Assembly (NCBI RefSeq): GCF_025971925.1
Contig: NZ_JAPDHV010000001.1
Location: forward strand, 124,001 to 188,000
Length of the DNA stretch: 64,000 nucleotides
Source: Chryseobacterium oryctis
GTDB taxonomy: Bacteria; Bacteroidota; Bacteroidia; Flavobacteriales; Weeksellaceae
Direction: 5' to 3'
In this document: one piece after another, positions 25,007-33,290 of the stretch
Numbering within the stretch: the stretch's first letter is position 1
How the letters are laid out: the number at the start of each line of letters is the position of its first letter
The notes under the pieces: model-generated
Seen by the model: only the letters and a program-made list of their open reading frames with translations
Databases searched by the model: none
Told to the model about the DNA's origin: nothing
Program-made: the position numbers and the translations under genes

Positions 25007-25296
25007 AAACAATATATATAGATTTTACTGAGATTGGAGATTACGAAGATTTCTATGCTCAGCTAAAGGAAAAAATCACACTTCCCGATTATTTCGGGGA
25101 TAATTTGGATGCACTGTCTGATGTTATCAGCGGTGAATTGGAAATGCCTTTGCACATTGAATTTGTAAACATGAGTGTAGACCAGTTAGAAATTTTTGAG
25201 GATTTACTAACTACTCTGGAAGATGCCGAAGATGAAGTGGAAGATTTCTCTTTTACCTATTATCTTGAACAGTATGAAGATGATGAAAATGAATAG
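25003..25296 (+). CDS. Barstar-family ribonuclease inhibitor
   Basis: A 97-residue cytoplasmic protein with no signal peptide, as expected for immunity. The inhibitory helix TLPDYFGDNLDALSDVI (residues 26-42) aligns with barstar's LPEYYGENLDALWD: Tyr30, Asn34, Asp36 (barstar D35) and Asp40 (D39) are kept, but barstar Trp38 is Ser39. Its C-terminal third (65-97) is strongly acidic. It is the last gene of the cluster; the ATGA overlap with the protease gene couples their translation. A symmetrical terminator follows 21 bp later. Confidence 0.92.
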   Translation: MKTIYIDFTEIGDYEDFYAQLKEKITLPDYFGDNLDALSDVISGELEMPLHIEFVNMSVDQLEIFEDLLTTLEDAEDEVEDFSFTYYLEQYEDDENE

Positions 25297-25317
25297 TTTC
25301 AATAAAATAATAAAAAC

Positions 25318-25346
25318 AAAGACTCGCAGAAATTCTGCGAGTCTTT
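25318..25346. terminator. Bidirectional terminator after barstar
   Basis: GACTCGCAGAA / TTCTGCGAGTC arms extended by A and T runs, one central base. It separates the convergent barstar and HAF-repeat genes. Confidence 0.9.
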
Positions 25347-25382
25347 TGGTCTGTCTACTAATTTTTGTTTGTTTTTAAATTT

Positions 25383-26696
25383 TTACTGTTTTATGAATTT
25401 TAAACTTTGTGAAACTTCCCCTTTCACGAAAAACTCCAATACGTAAGTTCCTTTTGATAATGAAGAAACATCAATCTGGTTCCCAACAGAATCATAGGTT
25501 CTTACTTTTTGACCGACCATATTGTATAGCTGTGCTTTATCAATTTTATTTGCTCCTTTTATATTAATAACATCTTTTGCAGGATTCGGATAAATAGATA
25601 TTTTATCTTCATTATGTTTTACTCCCTCATTTGTAGATAGATAAGAAGTAATATCAAGATAAAAAGCTACTACCTGAAAAGATGAATCCCTTCCAACACC
25701 TACAATTTTTTTACCATCTTTAGATATTGCTAACGGAAGAGCCATTATGATACCCTGAGTATTAATCCCTAAGCTTGTAGCATAATCATTTAAATTAACT
25801 CTTCCACCTGCTGCAGTCCATATAAAACCTTCTCCAGCCGCCGCTGGTCCAGGAAAAGACCTGAAATAACCTAATACGGTTCCACCATCAGCGGAAATTG
25901 CTGTTGCTGCACCTCTGAAGAAGGCTGAGGAATTTGGATGTGTTATGTATATAAGTCCCGTTGTATTATTCCAAACATAAGGGTTCGGAATTGCGGAACC
26001 AATTATTGTATTTCCATCTGATGAAACACCTCCTGCTTCACCAACATTATTACCACTATTATCTGTAATGAAACTTTCTACACCATTTACCCATTTTGCA
26101 CCTCTTCGCGCTCCATCTGCTTGATCTTGCCACCCTACAACTACTGTTCCGTCATCATTTACCGCATTTGCTCTTGAACTTCTTTCAGGCACAATACTAC
26201 CCAAATCTACTACTCCATTGGTTGCATCCCATTTTACAGCGTGTGCCATAGCTCCTGTAAGCCATCCCAAACCAACAATTGTATTTCCATCGGGAGTCAT
26301 TCCCCAAGTAGAGCTTACACTTCCATCCCAACCTGTAGGAACAAGCCCTCCTCTATTCGTCCAGGTTGAAGTTGCAATATCATAAGTAGAAATTTCGTTA
26401 AAACCTGTTGCTGTATTAGTTATTGTAGATGCAATTTTAGTCCCATCAACAGAAATAGGAGCATTTCCAGCCAATGGATAGCCATTTGCAACCGTACCAA
26501 TCTGTACTAAACCATTTACAGCATCCCATTTAAATACCCCTCCACTTGTACTAAGACTTACAATTCCATTATTAGAAACACCTCCTGGTGTATAGGCACC
26601 AACTGCCATTACTGTTAATTGAGCTTCAATTTGTAAAAAATTAAACAAGAAAAGAGCTGTAGCAATTTTAATTGATAGTTTGTAAATATTTCTCAT
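25383..26696 (-). CDS. Secreted HAF-repeat protein with T9SS sorting domain
   Basis: A 437-residue secreted protein. Signal peptide about 1-25. The body carries HAF-type repeats, a roughly 40-60-residue pattern with W-D-x-x-N-G at strand ends and 'DGTVVVGWQ', 'DGNTIIGSA', 'DGNTIVGLG', 'DGGTVLGYF' turns, suggesting a beta-propeller. The C-terminus (about 360-437) is a type A T9SS sorting domain with KISIYPNPAKDVINI and ends VSQSLKFIKQ. Function is unknown; surface or extracellular location is likely. Its upstream region shares a repeated element with the next T9SS gene. Confidence 0.88.
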   Translation of the reverse strand: MRNIYKLSIKIATALFLFNFLQIEAQLTVMAVGAYTPGGVSNNGIVSLSTSGGVFKWDAVNGLVQIGTVANGYPLAGNAPISVDGTKIASTITNTATGFNEISTYDIATSTWTNRGGLVPTGWDGSVSSTWGMTPDGNTIVGLGWLTGAMAHAVKWDATNGVVDLGSIVPERSSRANAVNDDGTVVVGWQDQADGARRGAKWVNGVESFITDNSGNNVGEAGGVSSDGNTIIGSAIPNPYVWNNTTGLIYITHPNSSAFFRGAATAISADGGTVLGYFRSFPGPAAAGEGFIWTAAGGRVNLNDYATSLGINTQGIIMALPLAISKDGKKIVGVGRDSSFQVVAFYLDITSYLSTNEGVKHNEDKISIYPNPAKDVINIKGANKIDKAQLYNMVGQKVRTYDSVGNQIDVSSLSKGTYVLEFFVKGEVSQSLKFIKQ

Positions 26697-26729
26697 ATGT
26701 TTAGATTTAATGTTTCCTGATTATGGGAG

Positions 26730-26790
26730 CAATATTAATATTACATCTACTCATTGAAAAGAAATCAACTTTCATAATTCATGAATTCTA
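26730..26790 (-). promoter_or_regulatory. Copy A of a repeated upstream element
   Basis: A 61-bp sequence that matches 52 of 61 bases of copy B (28112-28172). It begins 34 bp before the HAF-repeat gene start. Read on the minus strand it contains the inverted repeat TTCAT-GAATT-ATGAA, a TTTTCAATG block and TAATATTG, which is close to the -7 consensus. The conserved parts suggest promoter plus operator; see findings. Confidence 0.65.
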
Positions 26791-26890
26791 TAAAACATAT
26801 ATAAACAAAACATTAATTTACAATGCTTTATAAAATTCATGAAACCTTCTCTCACTTACTTTATTTAGCCAAATACGAGATATTTAAAAT

Positions 26891-27994
26891 TTATTTTTTA
26901 ATAATTTTTGTTTGATATGTCTTTCCGTTTTCAAAAGTAAATTCTACAAAATAATTTCCACGGATCAACTTATTCATTCTCATTGAACTTATTCCTTTAC
27001 CTTGCTCAGAAAGTACTAATTTACCATCAACAGCATATACATTTAGTTTTACTACATTAATTTTAGAATTAATATGCAATACATCTTCTACAGGATTTGG
27101 ATAAAAACTAAAATCTTTGCTGTTTCCTACTTCGTTTACAGCTAAACATCCTGAAGAATTTACTGTAACAGCCAGACGAGTAGTACTTTCACACGCTCCA
27201 ACCACTTGAGAGGCATAATAGGTAGTACCACTAACCAACACAGTGTTAGCAGGAAGTAAAGTTCCCCCCGTTGCATCTGTATACCATTTTATATTAGATC
27301 CCGAGACAATTAAATCGGTCAGAGTTTGTGATGAACAAAAAACCTGAGAAGAGTTCCCTGTAGGAGCAGGTGTGCTTCCGTCACATATTTCAAAAATTAC
27401 ATGATCTAAATAAGCAAAATTCCCTGCTTGATTCACATTGTTTTTTATTCCTTTAAAATTTACTCTATTCGTTCCTGCGGGAAGCAGTATATTTTTCGTA
27501 ACCCACTGAGTCGCATTTGGAGTAAAAATTGATGAAGTTATACCCCCTGTATTTAACTCTCCCGATTTTCCGATTTCATAATCATGAGCTAATGTATACG
27601 TTTGACCTCCATCAGTTGAATATTCTAATAAAATATGATCATCTGCAAAAACAGTCTGAAGTGCAACAGGCATTGTATATCGGTTAGCCGCTGCGAATTG
27701 AAACGAAACACCAACCTGCCCATTAGTAGAGTTATTAAAAACTGGGGATTTAACATTATAGGTAGACAAACCTGCACTGTTATAAAAATTATACATTAAA
27801 CTTCCGCCAGTACCTCCATTGGGCGAGTTTACTGAGGTATTCTCAACAACAATAGTTGAAGGATTGGAATAGTCCCATTGACTCTGAGTTGTACTTCCTC
27901 CAAAATTTTCAGTGTAAGGAAAGTTGACCTGTGCACCAATTAATATAGGAAAAAAAGCTAAAAGCTTAAAAAAACGAAAGTAGTTCTTCTTCAT
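26891..27994 (-). CDS. Secreted jelly-roll protein with Ig-like and T9SS sorting domains
   Basis: A 367-residue protein. I use the ATG at 27994, giving a signal peptide MKKNYFRFFKLLAFFPILIG. A beta-sandwich region (about 25-205) is rich in Ser, Asn and aromatic residues and holds the phrase WVTKNILLPAGTNRVNFKG. Next is an Ig-like domain typical of Bacteroidota surface proteins (IKWYTDATGGTLLP and SGTTYYASQVVGAC, about 235-280). The C-terminal sorting domain runs from FSFYPNPVEDVLHI (about 297). It is likely a secreted or surface protein, perhaps ligand-binding. It is divergent from the TPR-AraC regulator gene. Confidence 0.85.
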   Translation of the reverse strand: MKKNYFRFFKLLAFFPILIGAQVNFPYTENFGGSTTQSQWDYSNPSTIVVENTSVNSPNGGTGGSLMYNFYNSAGLSTYNVKSPVFNNSTNGQVGVSFQFAAANRYTMPVALQTVFADDHILLEYSTDGGQTYTLAHDYEIGKSGELNTGGITSSIFTPNATQWVTKNILLPAGTNRVNFKGIKNNVNQAGNFAYLDHVIFEICDGSTPAPTGNSSQVFCSSQTLTDLIVSGSNIKWYTDATGGTLLPANTVLVSGTTYYASQVVGACESTTRLAVTVNSSGCLAVNEVGNSKDFSFYPNPVEDVLHINSKINVVKLNVYAVDGKLVLSEQGKGISSMRMNKLIRGNYFVEFTFENGKTYQTKIIKK

Positions 27995-28111
27995 AAATAA
28001 TAACATTAATTGTTATTTTCCAGATAACTTTAAAAAAGACATTTTATAAAATTATTCTAAAAAAGTAAATTCAAAAATTACTATATCATTAACATTTTGA
28101 ATTAATGATTA

Positions 28112-28172
28112 CAATATTAATATTATATTTACCCATTGAAAAGAATTAAGCTTTCATAATTCATGAAATTTT
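28112..28172. promoter_or_regulatory. Copy B of the repeated upstream element
   Basis: Lies in the intergenic region between the second T9SS gene (minus) and the TPR-AraC regulator (plus). The inverted repeat is perfect here, TTTCAT-AATTC-ATGAAA (28153-28169), and the TTTTCAATG and TAATATTG blocks are conserved. It could regulate both divergent genes. Confidence 0.65.
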
Positions 28173-28249
28173 AAAGTTTAAAGTTTAAAAACAACTAAAA
28201 ATCAATTACATAAAAAAAAATTACATTGGATAAAGATTTCACTGAAATA

Positions 28250-29830
28250 TTGAAAAAAAGTATAAAAATTTATATTTTTTTACTTTTCTCAATATTTGTT
28301 AATGGACAATCAAGCCCCGATTTTAATATTTTAGCTGATAAAGCTTTTCAGAAATTATATCAAAATCCTGATGATTGTATCAATTACTCGTTAAGCATTC
28401 TGATCAGTGACCAAAACATTGAGCATCGGATTGTATTACGAAACATTATTTCTCAGGCTTATGCCATGAAAGGAGATTATGTACAGGCTGTAAATATCTC
28501 TAGCCAGAATGATGAATCTTCTGAAAAAGAAAAGCTATCTTACTTCATGCAAGTATTTGCAAACTACAGTCTTGCAGATCAATATCAGAATTTAGATCTT
28601 TATAACCAGTCTCAAAAAATCATCTCAACCCTTCTTACAGACAAAAAATTATTAAATAGCGACGATTTAAAAATAAAAGCCACAGTTGGAAAGCTGTATC
28701 AATTACAAGCCTTAAACCTAGGAATCAAAAAATATAATTTAGCCCTAGAAAATCTAAATAAAAGTGATTCTTATCTTAACTATAATAATGAAGAGAATTT
28801 TATTCTTAAAATTGAGAACAGGATTTTCAGTTCTGTTTATCTTATGCGTCAAAACAAGATGGAAGAAGCAAAAAATCTTCTTGAGGGTACCTTATTACTT
28901 ATAGAGCAAAACGGGAAACATTATTATTATCTCAAATCTTTTGTTTACGAAAATTTAGCACGATACTATTTTCTGCAAGGGAACTACACTCTGTCTATCA
29001 AAAATTCAGATACTGCTCTTTCAAATCTTCAAAATCTACCTTATAACACATTAAAAGCCAGAATATATGAGTTATTAGCAAAAAATTATTTTGCATTACA
29101 TAATGATGAAAAATATCATGAATACAACAAACTTTACACTGAAACCAATGTAAAAATAGACACAAACACTAAAGAAGGTATTCGATACATCGTAAAGCTA
29201 GTTGAAAACTACCACAACAAAAGTCTTGAATTTCAACAACAAAATGAATTAAAGAATTTTTGGATTATAACTACATTTTTTTCTCTAGCTGCTATTATTC
29301 TATTGATTTATTTTTTGTCACTTAATAGCAAAAGTAGGGATTTGAAAAAGCAGTCAGAGTTCTTTGTAAAGCAAAAAAAATGGGAAAGCACCCATCTGGA
29401 AAGTACTCAAAAAGAATTAGAACACCAAGAAGTAATTCTTACTGAGAGAGATACAAATAAAATTTCAAAAGAAAAAGAAGATGAAATTCTTCAAAAGCTT
29501 GAAGAATGGGAACTCTCTCATGCTTATTTAAGTAAAAGTATGTCGCTTTCCACGCTTTCTGTACACATGGGGGTTAATACAAAATATCTTTCTGAGGTAA
29601 TTAATTCTAATAAAGGAAAAAATTTCAACGGATATATTAATGAACTGAGAATTAATCATATTGCTCATTTATTAAAAACAAACCCTACCTTTTTGAATTA
29701 CAAAGTGAGCTATTTAGCTGAATTTTCAGGATTTTCTTCTCACAGTGCATTCACAACTATCTTCAAATCTATTACAGGCATGTCTCCTAATGCTTATATT
29801 CAAGAAATCAGTAAAAACAGAGTATCATGA
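28250..29830 (+). CDS. Membrane-bound TPR regulator with C-terminal AraC-type HTH
   Basis: A regulatory protein of about 526 residues. The frame has no ATG near its start; TTG codons at 28226 and 28250 are candidates, and the second gives a clean signal-peptide-like N-terminus (LKKSIKIYIFLLFSIFVNGQ), so I prefer it. The periplasmic part consists of TPR-like helical repeats. One transmembrane helix (about 337-360) is followed by a Lys/Glu-rich coiled segment and an AraC-family DNA-binding domain (about 430-526) with SLSTLSVHMGVNTKYLSEVI and FSGFSSHSAFTTIFKSITGMSP. It probably senses an envelope signal and binds DNA from the membrane. It overlaps the next gene by 4 bp. Confidence 0.88.
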   Translation: MKKSIKIYIFLLFSIFVNGQSSPDFNILADKAFQKLYQNPDDCINYSLSILISDQNIEHRIVLRNIISQAYAMKGDYVQAVNISSQNDESSEKEKLSYFMQVFANYSLADQYQNLDLYNQSQKIISTLLTDKKLLNSDDLKIKATVGKLYQLQALNLGIKKYNLALENLNKSDSYLNYNNEENFILKIENRIFSSVYLMRQNKMEEAKNLLEGTLLLIEQNGKHYYYLKSFVYENLARYYFLQGNYTLSIKNSDTALSNLQNLPYNTLKARIYELLAKNYFALHNDEKYHEYNKLYTETNVKIDTNTKEGIRYIVKLVENYHNKSLEFQQQNELKNFWIITTFFSLAAIILLIYFLSLNSKSRDLKKQSEFFVKQKKWESTHLESTQKELEHQEVILTERDTNKISKEKEDEILQKLEEWELSHAYLSKSMSLSTLSVHMGVNTKYLSEVINSNKGKNFNGYINELRINHIAHLLKTNPTFLNYKVSYLAEFSGFSSHSAFTTIFKSITGMSPNAYIQEISKNRVS

Positions 29831-30957
29831 GAATAATTTTTAAAGCCTTAGTATTTGCTTTTTTAATATATGGAATGACTGTTACTGCACAAGAAATCCC
29901 GTTTGATACAATATTAAAAAAAGCCCGTTCAGAAATCTATAATAATCCGGACAATTCAATTGCAATTGCCAATAATTTATTGAAAAAAAATAAAAATGTT
30001 GATCAGACAATTCAAATATATATGCTTCTTTCAACTGCAAACATTGCGAAAAGAAATTTTGATGAATCATTACAATATATTTTGAAAGCAAAAGAATTAG
30101 CTCAAAAATCTAATAATCCCAAAACCCAAGTAAGGGTTCTAACTACCGTTGCAATTCAATATCAACAAATGGAACTTTTTAGTAAAAGTTTTGAGACATT
30201 AGAAGAAGCTGATATATATTTAGCCAAACTTCCGGATAGTATTCCTGAAAAACACATTGAAACAGCACGAGGCTATGCCATTCGTGGAATGATATATAAA
30301 AGCCAGTCTAATTCTGAAATTGCTCTTAAAAAGTTTTTAAAATCTATTGAAAGCTTTGAAAAAGCAGGTTCTAAAAAAGATACTTATGCCAATATAAGTG
30401 TCGTATATTATAATATTGGCTATTGCTATCTTTACCTCAACCAAACTGATAAAGCCCACGAAGCTTTTGTACAATCTATAGACTATGCCAAAAAGAATAA
30501 TGCAAAAAGTTTAGAAGCATTTGCTCTAAAAGGGATGTCTGAACTTTATAAGCAAAATCGAGAAAACCAAGCTGCTTTAAACCTTTTAATAAAAGCGGAA
30601 AATCTATGTAGAGAGACTAAAGACCTTATTTTAAATGAAGGTATTTATAAAGAAATGGCTGACAATTATTTGGCAATGGGCAAACAAGATTTATATCAAA
30701 AATACAATAGAAAGTTTTTTGAAATGCGCTTCAAAAGAGGTCAAAATGAGCTAAAATCCATCAATCATGACATTAACAACCACAATAGTGAAACTTTGAA
30801 GAAAAGTGAAAAGATTAAAACCCATTATTATTGGCTCAAGTTTTTTGTCATTTGTTTGGGTTCTATCATTATCATCTTTCTTTTATATTTTATATTAAAA
30901 ACCAAGAAACAAAATAATAAATATCAAAAAGAAATTCAGCAAATGCTTCGTTCTTAA
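29827..30957 (+). CDS. TPR membrane protein lacking the HTH domain
   Basis: A 376-residue paralogue of the sensory half of the upstream regulator. It has a signal peptide (1-21, ending VTAQ), five or six TPR-like repeats (about 35-300, such as 'SVVYYNIGYCYLYLNQTDKAHEAFVQSIDYAKKNN'-type units) and one transmembrane helix at about 338-358. It ends only 17 residues after the helix (QNNKYQKEIQQMLRS), so there is no DNA-binding domain. The start ATG overlaps the regulator's stop (ATGA), implying coupled translation. It may form a heterodimer with the regulator and tune it. Confidence 0.85.
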   Translation: MRIIFKALVFAFLIYGMTVTAQEIPFDTILKKARSEIYNNPDNSIAIANNLLKKNKNVDQTIQIYMLLSTANIAKRNFDESLQYILKAKELAQKSNNPKTQVRVLTTVAIQYQQMELFSKSFETLEEADIYLAKLPDSIPEKHIETARGYAIRGMIYKSQSNSEIALKKFLKSIESFEKAGSKKDTYANISVVYYNIGYCYLYLNQTDKAHEAFVQSIDYAKKNNAKSLEAFALKGMSELYKQNRENQAALNLLIKAENLCRETKDLILNEGIYKEMADNYLAMGKQDLYQKYNRKFFEMRFKRGQNELKSINHDINNHNSETLKKSEKIKTHYYWLKFFVICLGSIIIIFLLYFILKTKKQNNKYQKEIQQMLRS

Positions 30958-31030
30958 TGTATTTTAAATTTATTTTTTATCAATTTTAGATTTATAAATC
31001 TGAAATCATTAAAAAATATTATAAAATAAA

Positions 31031-31055
31031 AATCCCTGATTTTGTATCAGGGATT
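31031..31055. terminator. Bidirectional terminator between the TPR gene and pafA
   Basis: AATCCCTGAT / ATCAGGGATT arms with a 5-base loop, A run on the left and TTCTTTA on the right. Confidence 0.88.
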
Positions 31056-31078
31056 CTTTATATCGGGTAATTTTAAAA

Positions 31079-32725
31079 TTATTTACCTATTACTTCAGTA
31101 ATCGGGTTTCCGACATTTCCACTTGGAAACTGGATTTTCAGTAATGCAGACACAGTTGGTGCAATGTCTGTCATATTATAAGGTTTATTACTTTCCCCAT
31201 GTTGTATTCCCCAACCCATAAATAATAACGGAATATGTGAGTCATAAGAATTCCAAACACTGTGTGTCGTTCCTTTCTTTGCATAAGGAGGAAGCATTGA
31301 GTCGTGAGAAATCAATTGAATATCACCACTTCTCTGTCTATTGATTCCGTTGATAATTCTTTGTTTAATTGGTTCAGGAATTGTTGATTCCTGAACTTTA
31401 TCTGTAGAAACAGCATATAAAACCGTAGGATCATTTTCCACCTCATGAATAGCAAATTCTCTTACATCATCCAATTCAAGTTTATTTTCCTTCATCAATT
31501 TTCTATCAAAATAAATCTGATAATTGTCAATTGCATTAATCAGTTTATCAACCCCAAACTTTTCTTTTAATTTTTGATTGATATTTTGTTCCATCCCTTC
31601 TCCGAAGAATCCTGTTGTAATTTTATGTTCCTGTAAAAAACCTACAGAATGTGCTCCTCCATGATCCGCAGAAAGAAAAACAGTATACTGCCCTTTTCCG
31701 ATTTTTGAATCTAAATAATTGAAAAATTGAGCTAAATCCTGGTCTAATCTTAAATAAACATCTTCTACTTCAATAGAATTTGGACCAAATTTGTGCCCAG
31801 CATAATCTGTAGAAGCCAAATTAACTGCTAAAAAGTCTGTAATATCATCACTTCCTAACTTTTCTCCTTCTACAGAAGCTTCAGCCATTTTCAAAGTCAA
31901 TGTATTTCCAAAAGGAGTATAACGAATGTTATCCTTTTTTTCCTGATAATCCTTAGCTAAATTATTATATGGAAAAGTAGGTGTTTTTGCACTTCCTAAG
32001 AGGCCTTCCCAAGGCGAATTATCTGGTGAACTTTCTGTATATTGATTAATTGGAAGAAGTGTATTCCATCCGTTAGCAACCAATTTATCAGGCAAATTCT
32101 GAGAATTAAAAGATTTTACCCATTGAGGTAAATCATTCATATACCAAGTACTTGTAATAAAGTTTCCTGAAGAATCATCAAACCAGAAAGCTCCAGTTGG
32201 AGTATGACCTGCAGGAAGAATAGATGCTCTGTCTTTTAAAGAAACTCCAATTACTTTTCCCTGAAAATTTGTTGCTAATCTCAACTCATCAGTTACTGTT
32301 GTTGACCAAAGATTTTTTGGAGAATGGCTTCCTGTTTTAACGTTTGTTGTTCCGACAGGCTGAACGCTTTCATCAGTTGTGCAGTATACATTTTTACCTG
32401 TTACCTTATCTGTCCAATCATTCCCTGCAATTCCGTGAATCGCCGGAACCGAGCCGGTATAAATAGAAGTATGACCTATTGCTGTCACGGTAGGAACATA
32501 ATTAATATGAACATTATTCAGAGAATATCCTGTATTCAACAATCTTTTGAAACCATCATTTCCATATTTATTATAAAAACGATACAAATAATCCCATCTC
32601 ATCTGGTCTACCACCAAACCCACAACCAGTTTTGGTCTTTCCACCTGAGAGTTCTTGTTTTTCTGAGCATTGATTGTAATTACGGAAAGAAAAGTAGCTG
32701 CCGCAATCGAAATTTTCCTAAGCAT
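31079..32725 (-). CDS. pafA: PafA-type alkaline phosphatase
   Basis: A periplasmic phosphate-irrepressible alkaline phosphatase of 548 residues. I choose the ATG at 32725 because a -7 box lies at 32747-32754, inside the longer frame, and because it gives a good signal peptide (ending TINAQ). The metal ligand Asp40 (VGLVVDQMRW), the nucleophile Thr79 (YVPTVTAIGHTS), GNDW at 101-104, the SLKDRASILPAGH Lys164/Arg166 pair, FLAVNLASTDYAGHKFGP and FLSADHGGAH are all visible. These correspond to the well-studied Elizabethkingia meningoseptica PafA, in which the nucleophile is also Thr79. It releases phosphate from organic monoesters. Confidence 0.94.
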   Translation of the reverse strand: MLRKISIAAATFLSVITINAQKNKNSQVERPKLVVGLVVDQMRWDYLYRFYNKYGNDGFKRLLNTGYSLNNVHINYVPTVTAIGHTSIYTGSVPAIHGIAGNDWTDKVTGKNVYCTTDESVQPVGTTNVKTGSHSPKNLWSTTVTDELRLATNFQGKVIGVSLKDRASILPAGHTPTGAFWFDDSSGNFITSTWYMNDLPQWVKSFNSQNLPDKLVANGWNTLLPINQYTESSPDNSPWEGLLGSAKTPTFPYNNLAKDYQEKKDNIRYTPFGNTLTLKMAEASVEGEKLGSDDITDFLAVNLASTDYAGHKFGPNSIEVEDVYLRLDQDLAQFFNYLDSKIGKGQYTVFLSADHGGAHSVGFLQEHKITTGFFGEGMEQNINQKLKEKFGVDKLINAIDNYQIYFDRKLMKENKLELDDVREFAIHEVENDPTVLYAVSTDKVQESTIPEPIKQRIINGINRQRSGDIQLISHDSMLPPYAKKGTTHSVWNSYDSHIPLLFMGWGIQHGESNKPYNMTDIAPTVSALLKIQFPSGNVGNPITEVIGK

Positions 32726-32746
32726 CCAGTAAATTTTTATTTGATG

Positions 32747-32754
32747 CAAATTTA
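32747..32754 (-). promoter_or_regulatory. -7 promoter box for pafA
   Basis: On the minus strand TAAATTTG matches TAnnTTTG, 21 bp before the chosen pafA start. It overlaps the alternative, longer start and argues against it. Confidence 0.55.
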
Positions 32755-32976
32755 CACTTTTTGAAGGTTTTGGAATATGAAGTTTTATTCAAATTTGATG
32801 CACTTTCAGCTATTATAATTATTTCAAATATTTTTATTGACTAGCTTCATCCATTAACAAACAAATACCTAAAAGCATCAACTAATCTCAAACAATAACA
32901 AAAAGATTTAAAGTATCTAAATTTAAATTAGAATATTTTTTCTAAATTGGTTGATGCAAATCAAAATATTAATCAA

Positions 32977-33219
32977 ATGAAAAATCTAAAAAAACTTACA
33001 AGAAAAGAGCTTGTGAACATTAGTGGAGGTGATACAGCGTATGCATTTTGTGATGAAAGCGGAGTGTGTCCTCCAACATTTCCAAGTAGTGCTTCTACTT
33101 ACTGTAGTAACGGAATTTGCTATAGAGTAACCAGTGGAGGTGGTTCTGGCGGAGGCGGATGCAATGAACCGCAAAGACTTTGCCAACCTTGGGAAACAGG
33201 TTGTGGATGTGTTTACTAA
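32977..33219 (+). CDS. GG-leader cysteine-rich peptide precursor (bacteriocin-like)
   Basis: An 80-residue peptide. The leader MKNLKKLTRKELVNISGG ends in the double-Gly site at residues 17-18, the form cleaved by C39-peptidase ABC transporters. The 62-residue core has eight cysteines, a Ser/Gly-rich linker (GGGSGGGGC) and ends QPWETGCGCVY. The start at 32977 is chosen because it gives this canonical leader. In Chryseobacterium such 'bacteriocin-like' peptides are common, and their true activity is unknown. No modification enzyme or exporter gene is nearby. A second such peptide lies at 36553. Confidence 0.82.
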   Translation: MKNLKKLTRKELVNISGGDTAYAFCDESGVCPPTFPSSASTYCSNGICYRVTSGGGSGGGGCNEPQRLCQPWETGCGCVY

Positions 33220-33242
33220 TGTAACTTTTCCTTTCAAAAACA

Positions 33243-33270
33243 AAAACCTCGCTCTAAAGAACGAGGTTTT
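33243..33270. terminator. Terminator between the GG peptide and mdh
   Basis: AAAACCTCG / CGAGGTTTT arms with a 10-base loop. It serves both convergent genes. Confidence 0.88.
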
Positions 33271-33290
33271 ATGATTATATAAATCTAAAA

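Noticed and set aside
30958-31030. Possible frameshifted remnant HTH after the second TPR gene
   Set aside because: Only about 70 bases separate the stop from the terminator, and no frame encodes an HTH-like sequence.
32324-32764. 146-residue plus-strand ORF opposite pafA
   Set aside because: It is antisense to the conserved active-site region of PafA and shows no protein-like motif.
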